In this document: positions 1-8,143 of the stretch, piece by piece
Layout of the letters: each line of letters begins with the position of its first letter
Numbering within the stretch: position 1 is the stretch's first letter
Origin: Pirellulales bacterium
GTDB lineage: Bacteria > Planctomycetota > Planctomycetia > Pirellulales > PALSA-1355
Reading direction: 5' to 3'
Assembly (NCBI GenBank): GCA_022844125.1
Contig: JALHMI010000007.1
Span: forward strand, 194,896 to 258,895
Length of the DNA: 64,000 nt
Made by a program: the position numbers and the translations under genes
The notes under the pieces: model-generated
Databases searched by the model: none
Seen by the model: the letters and a program-made list of their open reading frames with translations, nothing else
Told to the model about the DNA's origin: nothing

Positions 1-1019
1 CGCTGGAGGGAACGGTTGGCTTGGTCATAGATCACGCGGCCGCAGACGGCGTTGCCGGAGAAGAACCCGACGCTGACGCCGGCCTGGATCGCGGAGCGGA
101 CGTTCTCGAACATCTCGATCGTCCAGTACTCGTCGTGGCCGACACTGAGCAGGCCTTTGGCCCGCAGCAGGCCCTGAGGATTGCGATGGGTATCGAGGTT
201 CGAGATGTAGGAGACGTCGTAGCCTTGCTGCTCCAGCCAGAACGCGAGCGGAAACTCCCAGAGGAAGAAATCGCCGGAGCCGGTCGAAAGGGGCGCGTCG
301 AGAATCTGGCAGTACTTGCCGTAGGGACGATTGAAGCTGATCTCCACGCCGCCGCCCCAGTACCACTCATTCTTGCCGTCGTCGTACAGCGAGAACTGCG
401 ACGGCCAGCGATTGTAGGCCTGCCAGGTGAAGTCGCTGACTTGAAAGAGCAAGTCGGCCGAGCGGTTGTCGCGGACGACGAACGTGATGTAGCTCTGCCA
501 ACCTTCTTTCTCCGCGGTGAGCTTGCCGACGTAGACGCCGCTTGGCCAGTCAGCGGGGATCGCGAGTTCGGTGGCCGCATCCCACTGGCAGTTACGGAGC
601 CGCTTGGGGGCCGTGGGCGGATCGGGCTGGATAGTACCTTCGAAAGGCCCGAGCCGCGTCATGTGGCGGCCGCCATCGCCGCCGTAGTAGCCCAGCCGAT
701 AGACGTCGATCGTGAATCGTGACGCGGGATTGGTGCTGACGAAAAACTGAATCGTCTCGCCGGCCTTCGCGCTGGCGTGCGAGCAATAGCCTTCGATCCA
801 CGGGCAGCGGTACTTGGTCGCCGGATCGACGCCCGTTTCGGCGAGCATCCAGTCGCGCGTGCCGGGGCGAGCGTTCTCTGCGCGGATAGGACTGGTGGGT
901 TCGGCGGCGCGCGGGGGCTCGGCGGCGCGGGCGAGTAGCGGCAGACTGGTCCAGGCCACGCCCGCTGTGCCGGCGGCTAGTTTCAAAACTTCACGCCGTG
1001 TGAATCGATCTGGGTGCAT
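1..1019 (-). CDS. N,N-dimethylformamidase beta-subunit-like secreted protein (partial, C-terminus outside window)
   Basis: The reading frame starts at ATG 1019 and stays open to the left edge, so the C-terminus is missing. The N-terminus has a twin-arginine motif (TRREVLK) followed by a hydrophobic, Ala-rich stretch, which suggests Tat export. The following sequence (KYRCPWIEGYCSHAS, then a YRLGYYGGDGGR block, then a WQAYNRW block) resembles the large domain found in the DMFase large subunit and in many secreted proteins of planctomycetes and actinobacteria. The true substrate cannot be read from the sequence. It is transcribed leftward; a palindromic repeat lies between it and the next gene upstream. 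Confidence 0.75.
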   Translation of the reverse strand, partial: MHPDRFTRREVLKLAAGTAGVAWTSLPLLARAAEPPRAAEPTSPIRAENARPGTRDWMLAETGVDPATKYRCPWIEGYCSHASAKAGETIQFFVSTNPASRFTIDVYRLGYYGGDGGRHMTRLGPFEGTIQPDPPTAPKRLRNCQWDAATELAIPADWPSGVYVGKLTAEKEGWQSYITFVVRDNRSADLLFQVSDFTWQAYNRWPSQFSLYDDGKNEWYWGGGVEISFNRPYGKYCQILDAPLSTGSGDFFLWEFPLAFWLEQQGYDVSYISNLDTHRNPQGLLRAKGLLSVGHDEYWTIEMFENVRSAIQAGVSVGFFSGNAVCGRVIYDQANRSLQ

Positions 1020-1150
1020 GTGGGTCGTGTTCTCCTCAGACGGTAGCGGATGCCCGGCGGTGATGTCGTGCTTGGGGGCCAGCGGCGGGCGGCCACACTA
1101 TGATAACCCGACGTTCGCTCGTGTGGGGTGAGACTTTCGGCGGCCGACGG

Positions 1151-1184
1151 CACGGGTGACTGCTTCGCAGCACCCGTGGCACCC
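1151..1184 (+). repeat. Palindromic intergenic repeat, subtype C (copy 1)
   Basis: Stem CACGGGTG (1151-1158) pairs with CACCCGTG (1171-1178), with an inner CTGC/GCAG stem, followed by GCACCC. Close relatives lie at 17136 and 52906. It sits between two leftward genes. Confidence 0.8.
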
Positions 1185-1189
1185 GCTGG

Positions 1190-1579
1190 CTACGCGACGT
1201 GATCGACCGAGGCGAAGATGCGCCAGCCGCTGTCGGTGAGCGCGAGGTTGTACGACTCGCGCCAGGCGGTGTGAATCGCGCCGCTCTCGAGGAGCAGTTC
1301 CCAAGTGACGGTGGCCAGCGCGGCGAGGGTGCCGAGGGGGACGAGTTCCAAATCACGATAGCGGCATGAGCGACAGCCCTGCGCGTGGTACGCCTCGACG
1401 ACGTCTTGGAAATACTGGCCGGTGGCCGCGTGCTCGGTGAAGCACTGCGTCGAGCCGTCGGCTTGCAGCGCGACACACGGAGCCGTGTAGCGCTGGGCGA
1501 TGAGCGGGCCGTCGAAGCGGCTGAACGCCGTCACGAAGTCGTTGAAGAATGCCATCGCCGTCTCGCGTGAAAGGCTCAT
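1190..1579 (-). CDS. NTF2-like (SnoaL/DUF6841-type) small protein
   Basis: A 129-residue protein starting MSLSRETAMAFF. The ATG at 1579 is chosen because it has a purine-rich ribosome binding site (AAGGAA) just upstream; a longer frame exists but its extra residues are low-complexity and run through the terminator hairpin. An N-terminal helix (FFNDFVTAFSRFD), a ring of hydrophobic strands and a C-terminal GWRIFASVDHV strand fit the cone-shaped NTF2/SnoaL fold, used for ketosteroid isomerase-like enzymes and for ligand-binding proteins. No catalytic residue set can be assigned, so substrate and role are unknown. No signal peptide is visible, so it is probably cytoplasmic. Confidence 0.65.
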   Translation of the reverse strand: MSLSRETAMAFFNDFVTAFSRFDGPLIAQRYTAPCVALQADGSTQCFTEHAATGQYFQDVVEAYHAQGCRSCRYRDLELVPLGTLAALATVTWELLLESGAIHTAWRESYNLALTDSGWRIFASVDHVA

Positions 1580-1630
1580 CCGATTTCCTTCCCCTGGTTG
1601 GCCGCCATCGATTGTCCGCATTCTCGGCAC

Positions 1631-1679
1631 AAAAGCAAAGAAACCTCGCAAGCGGCCGGGTGTTCGGCCGCCTGCGAGG
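1631..1679 (-). terminator. Rho-independent terminator of the Gfo/Idh/MocA gene
   Basis: On the minus strand a 15-bp stem (CCTCGCAGGCGGCCG, one mismatch) with a 6-base loop is followed by a T-rich tract (TTTCTTTGCTTTT). It lies downstream of the leftward gene that ends at 1763. Confidence 0.85.
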
Positions 1680-1762
1680 CATTGGTCTCTGGGATGTTCG
1701 GCAGCCGCGCCCTTCGCCGAGGCTGAGGGACGGGCCACGCTAGCGCCTTTACTGTGGCGCCA

Positions 1763-3058
<1,296 letters not shown>

Positions 3059-3246
3059 GAGGGGACGCCTATGATTGCGGGAGGGATAACACAACGGTGG
3101 GGCCGGTCCTGTCGCGTGAAGTCCGCTGGGCAGCGGCCGGTGCAGGTTTAGTGTAACTGGCGGGGGGACGAGGTGCAAAAGGGGCGTTCAATCGGGGCGG
3201 AGAGAGGATACCGTGTGAAGTTGGGAAATCGATCCGATCGATGAAG

Positions 3247-3298
<52 letters not shown>

Positions 3299-3321
3299 AT
3301 CACATCCGTGCCAGCCGCCGG

Positions 3322-5079
3322 CTAGGCCGTGTCGAGGAGCTTCAGGTTGGGGGCGATTTCGCCGATCTGGTCGGCCATCAGCCGCTGGATGCCGGACATG
3401 GTTTTCAGGCAGAGCGCGCGTTGCAGGATCGCCTCGGCCTTTTCGCGCGTGAGGTGATGCGCGAGCTCTTTAAGCGTGGGGATGAAGGCCGGGCTCATGC
3501 TGAAGCTGCGCAGGCCCATGCCAAACAGCAGCACGAAGGCCCGCGGAGCGCCGGCCATCTCGCCGCACAGCGTGACCGGCTTGTTCGCCGCGCGGCAGGC
3601 GGTGATTACCTTGTTCAAGACCTGCAGGACGGGCGGGCTGAGCGGTTGGCACAGGTGGTTGACCTTCGGATTGTCGCGGTCGGCGGCCATCAGGTATTGC
3701 ACGAGGTCGTTCGAGCCGATCGACACGAAGTCGACGTTCGCGAGCATGGTTTCGATCGTCATGGCCGCGGCGGGCACTTCGAGCATGAAGCCGACCTGCA
3801 CGTCGCCAAACGGTTTGCCCTGGTCGATCAGGCTTTGCCGTGCCTTGCGGACGATCTTGCGCACGCGGCGAATCTCTTCGAGCGTGGTGATCATCGGGAA
3901 CATCATCCGCACGCGCGAGTCGGGCTCGGCCGCCGAGCGCAGGATCGCCCGGATCTGCGTGGTAAAGAACTCGGGATGTTCGAACGAAAGGCGGATCGAG
4001 CGCCAGCCGAGAAACGGGTTCGCCTCGCGGGCATGGCCGAGATAGGGAATCGTCTTGTCGCCGCCAAGGTCGAGCGTGCGGATCGTCACGTGGCGGCTGG
4101 GGCTGGCGGCGATGATCTCGCGATAAGCCGCGAGCTGTTCCTCTTCGTCCGGCACGTCGGGGTGCGTGAGGAACAGGTACTCGGTGCGGAACAAACCAAC
4201 GCCCGAGGCGCCCATGGCGGCGGCCGCCTGCGCATCGCTGAGGTTGTTGATGTTCGCCAGCAATTCGACTTTTTCACCGTCGGCGGTGACGGCCGGCTGA
4301 TCGCGGTTCTCGGCCAGCGCGTCTTTGAGATGGAAGAACTCGCGCTGCAGCTTGAGATAGGCGCTGGCGGTCTCCGGGTCGGGGTTGATGACGACGTGGC
4401 CATCGCGACCGTCGACCACCACGGTGTCCCCCGTCTTGATCGCGCGGAGGATGCCCTTCAGACCAGTGACGGCCGGGACGCCGCGGCTGCGGGCGAGGAT
4501 CGCGGCGTGGCTGGTGCCGCCGCCAGTCTCGGTGACGATGCCGGCCACTTGCCGCTTGCCAAGGGTGACGACTTGCGAGGGGAGCAGTTCCGCGGCTACC
4601 AGGATCAAGGGTTCAGGGAGCGAGGCGAGTTGCGGTTGCAGGACGTCGGAGAGGTGGCCGCTGATGCGGATCACGACGTCGCGCAAGTCGGCCAGGCGCT
4701 CCTTGAGATAGTCGTCGTGCGTGCTCTCGAAGAGCTTGGTGTACTCTTCAAGCAGACGGTGCAGCGCGCTCTGGGCGCTATGCTGCTCGTCAACGATCCA
4801 GGCCCGGACCTTCGAGCGGAACGAGGGGTCGTGCAGGATCGCCTCGTGGGCGCGAAAGATGCCGGCCTCGTCGGGGCCGACCTGCGTAGCGACCTTCTGA
4901 TACAGGGCACGGAGATCGGCAGCGACTCGTTCGCAGGCGCCGTCATAGCGCTGGAGCTCGGCCAGGACCTCGGACTTGTCGATCTGGCGAGTCTCGGGAT
5001 TGACGAAAATCTCGTGGATGCAGTACGCCGTACCAATGGCCACACCCGGAGAAACGCCGATCCCTTTTCGCATGGTCAA
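3322..5079 (-). CDS. ptsI: Phosphoenolpyruvate-protein phosphotransferase (PTS enzyme I)
   Basis: A 585-residue protein, the usual enzyme I length. In order it has an N-terminal HPr-binding helical region, a phosphohistidine domain with GGGTSHAAILARSRG (His about residue 190) and a C-terminal PEP-binding TIM barrel with the GVGLFRTEYLF, GSNDLVQY and TLCGEMAG motifs that carry the Mg/PEP ligands and the catalytic Cys. It transfers phosphate from PEP to HPr in the cytoplasm. No HPr, EIIA or permease gene lies beside it, so in this organism it may serve regulation (EIIA-Ntr or HPr kinase) as much as transport. No GAF domain is present, so it is not the EI-Ntr (PtsP) type. Start could be either Met of MTMRKG. 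Confidence 0.95.
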   Translation of the reverse strand: MTMRKGIGVSPGVAIGTAYCIHEIFVNPETRQIDKSEVLAELQRYDGACERVAADLRALYQKVATQVGPDEAGIFRAHEAILHDPSFRSKVRAWIVDEQHSAQSALHRLLEEYTKLFESTHDDYLKERLADLRDVVIRISGHLSDVLQPQLASLPEPLILVAAELLPSQVVTLGKRQVAGIVTETGGGTSHAAILARSRGVPAVTGLKGILRAIKTGDTVVVDGRDGHVVINPDPETASAYLKLQREFFHLKDALAENRDQPAVTADGEKVELLANINNLSDAQAAAAMGASGVGLFRTEYLFLTHPDVPDEEEQLAAYREIIAASPSRHVTIRTLDLGGDKTIPYLGHAREANPFLGWRSIRLSFEHPEFFTTQIRAILRSAAEPDSRVRMMFPMITTLEEIRRVRKIVRKARQSLIDQGKPFGDVQVGFMLEVPAAAMTIETMLANVDFVSIGSNDLVQYLMAADRDNPKVNHLCQPLSPPVLQVLNKVITACRAANKPVTLCGEMAGAPRAFVLLFGMGLRSFSMSPAFIPTLKELAHHLTREKAEAILQRALCLKTMSGIQRLMADQIGEIAPNLKLLDTA

Positions 5080-5221
5080 ATCGTAGCAACGCGGGGTGGA
5101 ATCGACAACGAAGGAGCGTCAAATCGCGGGCGCGTGACGCAATTGTAAGGTCGGAGCACTTGTCAGGTCCGCGGAGAAAGAGGCCTCGCTGATGCTTCGG
5201 GTTACGAAGAGGGACGCGGCG

Positions 5222-5250
5222 TTGTGGCATCTCGGCCCCACCGATATACT
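5222..5250 (+). promoter_or_regulatory. Predicted sigma70-type promoter for the FabZ-like/FabG pair
   Basis: TTGTGG (5222-5227), a 17-bp spacer and TATACT (5245-5250), about 40 bases before the ATG at 5291. It lies in the divergent gap between ptsI and the FabZ-like gene. Confidence 0.5.
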
Positions 5251-5290
5251 ACAACATTTCCAGCATTCCCCACTCCGCGACTGGCCCGCC

Positions 5291-5833
5291 ATGCAGTTTA
5301 CTTTTGTCGATCGCGTGCTCCAGCTCGAGCCGGGCGTCAAGATCACGACGCTCAAGTCGCTCTCGCTGGCCGAGGAGTACCTGGCGGATCACTTTCCGCG
5401 GTTTCCCGTGATGCCCGGCGTGCTGATGTTGCAGGCTCTGACCGACGCCAGCGCGCTGCTGATTGGCGCGACGGAAGACTTCGCCTACAGCGTGATCACG
5501 CTCAAGGAGGCGCGCAACATTCGGTTCGCCGACTTCGTGCAGCCGGGGCGCACCCTGACCGTCACGTCCGAGATCCACAAGCTGGGCGCGCGCGACGTCG
5601 AGTTCAAAGCCCAGGGGAGCCTGGACGGTCGCACCGCGGTCAGCGGGCGGATCGTACTCGAACGCTACAACCTGGCCGACGAACGGCCCCTCATGGCCGA
5701 GACCGACGCGTACCTGCGGAACCATCAGCGCAGCCGGCTGACGCTGCTCTACCACCCGCAGGATCCCGCGCTCGAGGGCGACGATGCTTCGCTGGTCACG
5801 GCGAAGTCGGATGCCGATTCGGGCAAGGCTTAA
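5291..5833 (+). CDS. FabZ/FabA-like hotdog-fold protein (3-hydroxyacyl-ACP dehydratase family), Glu-to-Gln at active site
   Basis: A 180-residue protein, slightly longer than FabZ (about 150). The family core DHFPRFPVMPGVLMLQAL is clear: His34 aligns with the catalytic His, but residue 48, normally the catalytic Glu of FabZ (Asp in FabA), is Gln. The rest of the hotdog sheet (LTVTSEIHKLGARDVEFKA) is intact. It lies 20 bases upstream of fabG in the same direction, so a role in fatty-acid or related acyl chain synthesis is likely. With Gln at that site it may be a slow dehydratase, a specialised enzyme or a non-catalytic binder. The start at 5291 gives a normal hotdog N-terminus; earlier in-frame codons lie inside the predicted promoter. 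Confidence 0.8.
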   Translation: MQFTFVDRVLQLEPGVKITTLKSLSLAEEYLADHFPRFPVMPGVLMLQALTDASALLIGATEDFAYSVITLKEARNIRFADFVQPGRTLTVTSEIHKLGARDVEFKAQGSLDGRTAVSGRIVLERYNLADERPLMAETDAYLRNHQRSRLTLLYHPQDPALEGDDASLVTAKSDADSGKA

Positions 5834-5853
5834 TCGTAAAGGACTGATTCACG

Positions 5854-6606
5854 ATGCGACTCGAAGGTAAGACTGCGCTTATTACTGGCGGCAGCCGTGG
5901 CATTGGTCGCAGTTGCGTCGAACGCCTGGCGGCCGAAGGCGCGAAGGTGGCGTTCCTCTATCGCAGCAATGCCGAGGCCGCCGAGTCGCTGGCCGCCGCA
6001 CTCAAAGACGCGGGCCGAGAAGTGCGCGCCATCCAGGCCGACGTGACCGACGGCGCCAAGGCGGAGCAGATCGTCGCCGAGCTGCAGGAAGCGTGGGGCC
6101 AGCTGCACATTCTGGTGAACTCGGCCGGCGTGATCAAAGACGGTCTCTTCGCCACGATGAGTCCCGAGCAGTGGCAGATGGTGATCGATACGAACCTGGG
6201 CGGCACGTACAACTACTGCCGCGCGGTGGCCCAGCCGATGATCTCGCAGCGCAAGGGAAGCATCATCAACATCTCGAGCGTGGCGGCCGAGTTCGGCTCG
6301 CGCGGGCAAGTGAATTACGCGGCGAGCAAGGGCGGCATCGACGGACTCACGCGCTGCCTGGCAAAAGAGCTGGCCAGTCGCAAGGTGCGGGTGAACGCCG
6401 TTTCGCCGGGCATGATCGAAACCGACATGAGCGAAGCGGTGCGCGGGATCGCCGGCGACCGGATCAAAGACGCGATTCCGCTGCGCCGCGTCGGGCAACC
6501 GCAGGAGATTGCCTCGGTCGTGGCGTTCCTCGCCAGTGACGACGCCAGCTACATGACCGGCCAGGTGCTGCGCGTCGACGGCGGGATCAGCCTCGGCGGA
6601 GCGTAG
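5854..6606 (+). CDS. fabG: 3-oxoacyl-[acyl-carrier-protein] reductase FabG
   Basis: A 250-residue classical short-chain dehydrogenase. It has the NADP-binding TGGSRGIG motif (about residue 11), the NSAG strand, a catalytic Ser in NISSV, YAASK with the catalytic Tyr and Lys, and the C-terminal YMTGQVLRVDGG typical of FabG. It reduces 3-oxoacyl-ACP in fatty-acid elongation in the cytoplasm. It follows the FabZ-like gene closely, so both are probably one transcript; AAAGGA precedes the ATG. Some FabG-like proteins act on other substrates, but the FabZ neighbour supports fatty-acid synthesis. Confidence 0.9.
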   Translation: MRLEGKTALITGGSRGIGRSCVERLAAEGAKVAFLYRSNAEAAESLAAALKDAGREVRAIQADVTDGAKAEQIVAELQEAWGQLHILVNSAGVIKDGLFATMSPEQWQMVIDTNLGGTYNYCRAVAQPMISQRKGSIINISSVAAEFGSRGQVNYAASKGGIDGLTRCLAKELASRKVRVNAVSPGMIETDMSEAVRGIAGDRIKDAIPLRRVGQPQEIASVVAFLASDDASYMTGQVLRVDGGISLGGA

Positions 6607-6642
6607 GACGGTCGCGGACTTCAGCCAGGCCGCGTCGACTTC

Positions 6643-6981
6643 CTAACCCGCGGCCACTGGCGCCTTGTGGCGCTCCAACTTGGGCGGCTCTGGTGCCGCC
6701 CGCTCTGACTTGCGGGTCAGCAAGTAGACGAGTGGACCAAAGGACCCCAGCGCGAAGGTGGCCACAATCCAGGGCCAGGGATTTCTGCCCAAGCGTTTGG
6801 CGTCGTGCCACATCCAGGTGAGCACGAGGACGAGTGCGATCGCGAGATCGACGAGGACCTGCAGGCCCGCGCTGGACTGCATGTGGAGGGTGAAAATACC
6901 CAAATAGCCATACTGCCAGAGTGCGAGCCCGGTCAGGGCTGCAAACGGCACGAGCGCGGCAATCAACAGCAGCTTTTGCAT
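6643..6981 (-). CDS. Small membrane protein, DUF2834-like
   Basis: A 112-residue protein with three hydrophobic segments (about residues 3-22, 42-60 and 70-88) and a charged C-terminal tail (KSERAAPEPPKLERHK). The blocks LWQYGYLGIF, DLAIALVLVLTWMWHDAKRLGRNPWPW and LGSFGPLVYLL match the DUF2834 pattern as I remember it. Function is unknown in the family. It is divergent from the HTH regulator at 7114, and a perfect palindrome in the shared gap suggests that regulator controls it. Confidence 0.75.
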   Translation of the reverse strand: MQKLLLIAALVPFAALTGLALWQYGYLGIFTLHMQSSAGLQVLVDLAIALVLVLTWMWHDAKRLGRNPWPWIVATFALGSFGPLVYLLTRKSERAAPEPPKLERHKAPVAAG

Positions 6982-7056
6982 GGAAATACCCCCCTAGCAT
7001 CAAGATTCGTGTGACGCGGTAAAAGTCTCTGGGAACTATGCAGCGGGTCCGTCATG

Positions 7057-7085
7057 GATTCAATTACCAGTGAGGTAATTGAATC
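7057..7085. promoter_or_regulatory. Perfect 12-bp inverted repeat, likely operator
   Basis: GATTCAATTACC (7057-7068), 5-bp spacer AGTGA, GGTAATTGAATC (7074-7085). It lies between the DUF2834-like gene (leftward, start 6981) and the HTH regulator (rightward, start 7114). A third near-identical half site, GATTCAAATA, lies at 7098-7107 just before the regulator's ATG. This is the usual position for autoregulation of an XRE/MmyB regulator and a divergent target. Confidence 0.7.
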
Positions 7086-7113
7086 GCGAAAAGCGGGGAT
7101 TCAAATAGTTGTC

Positions 7114-7956
7114 ATGCACACAGTCGAACCCAGGTTAACGGTGACCTTGCGGCAAGCGCGACGTGCGCGCCGGCTCAGCCAGCTCGAGCTTTCGTTGAGG
7201 CTGGGGGTTTCGCAGCGGCACGTCAGCTTCGTCGAGAGCGGGCGCGCCCGGCCGAGCCGCGAACTGCTGCTGGCCTGGCTGCGAGAGCTTGAAGCGTCGC
7301 TGGTCCTGAGCAACGAGGTGCTCCTGTCGGCCGGCTTTGCTCCGGCGTTTGGCAAAGCGAAGCTGGAAGATCCCGCACTTGCGCAAGTGAATCATGCGCT
7401 GAAGCGGCTTTTGTCGACGCACGACCCGATGCCGGCGCTGCTGCTGGATGCCGATTGGAACGTGCTCGAAATGAACCGGGGCGCGCGGTGGTTGGCGGCC
7501 ACGCTGGTTCCGTGGGCCGCGGAGATGGCATCACAAGGCCCCGTGAACATGCTCGATCTGCTCGCGCATCCCGCGGGGTTTCTGACCAGGATCACGAACC
7601 TGGGCGAAGTCGGCGCGCCGCTGCTGGCACACCTGCGGCACGAGGCCGGCACCAACGCGCGGCTTGCCGAGCGAGTCGAAGCAATCGCGGCCTTAGTTGC
7701 AGCCCGGGTCGGTAGTGATCCTCGGCAGCAGGGTTGGCACCGCCCCGTCGCACCGGTGCTGACGACGCGCTATGAGACGCCGCACGGAGAGCTGGCGCTG
7801 TTCAGCGTATTTACGACTTTCGGAACCCCGCAAGACATCACGCTGGCGTCCCTGCGCGTCGAGCACTTGTTTGCGGCCGACGCGGTGACGGAGCAAGTTC
7901 TGCGGACGCAGGTTCCCGTCAGCCAGGCGAGCAATAGCACGCCGATCGTACCGTAA
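7114..7956 (+). CDS. XRE-family transcriptional regulator with MmyB-type ligand-binding domain
   Basis: A 280-residue protein. Residues about 8-65 form an HTH (LRQARRARRLSQLELSLRLGVSQRHVSFVESGRARPS). The rest is the MmyB PAS-like ligand-binding domain (ALLLDADWNVLEMNRGARWL, then a PHGELALFSVFTTFGTPQDITLASLRVEHLFAAD block). Fatty-acid or related ligands are known for this family. Start 7114 is preferred over 7054 because the upstream choice would place the palindromic operator inside the coding region, and the ATG at 7114 gives the normal short lead to the HTH. The last dozen residues (QASNSTPIVP end) read over an antisense gene remnant and look like a replaced C-terminus. Confidence 0.85.
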   Translation: MHTVEPRLTVTLRQARRARRLSQLELSLRLGVSQRHVSFVESGRARPSRELLLAWLRELEASLVLSNEVLLSAGFAPAFGKAKLEDPALAQVNHALKRLLSTHDPMPALLLDADWNVLEMNRGARWLAATLVPWAAEMASQGPVNMLDLLAHPAGFLTRITNLGEVGAPLLAHLRHEAGTNARLAERVEAIAALVAARVGSDPRQQGWHRPVAPVLTTRYETPHGELALFSVFTTFGTPQDITLASLRVEHLFAADAVTEQVLRTQVPVSQASNSTPIVP

Positions 7957-8135
7957 GACCAAAGCGGCAGCGGCCCGGCCGACAGCGCCACGAAGATGAT
8001 GCCGATTACGGCGAGCAGCGTGCGGAGACGGACAAGCTTCGCCCCGCCTATCGAGGGAACGACCGCTACGAGTTGCAGCGACACGCCCACGAATAGCGCC
8101 AGTCCGCTACCGAAGATGTCGATGGCCCAGTTCAT
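7770..8135 (-). pseudogene. Truncated membrane-protein remnant (possibly the N-terminus of an SGNH/GDSL hydrolase)
   Basis: ATG at 8135 opens a frame whose first about 75 residues look like a real membrane N-terminus: MNWAIDIFGSGLALFVGV, then LRTLLAVIGIIFVALSAGPLPLW, then YGTIGVLLLAWL. From about position 7911 downward the frame becomes Ser/Cys/Arg-rich and runs antisense to the MmyB regulator, so it no longer looks like protein. From memory, planctomycete SGNH/GDSL hydrolases carry a similar two-helix lead before the hydrolase domain; that domain is absent here. The break point coincides with the odd C-terminus of the regulator, which suggests a past deletion or insertion joined the two. It lies 9 bases downstream of the PEP-CTERM gene stop. 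Confidence 0.45.
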
Positions 8136-8143
8136 CGGTTGGT

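Noticed and set aside
3322-5079. Possible PTS operon around enzyme I
   Set aside because: No HPr, EIIA, EIIB or permease gene is adjacent; enzyme I stands alone here.
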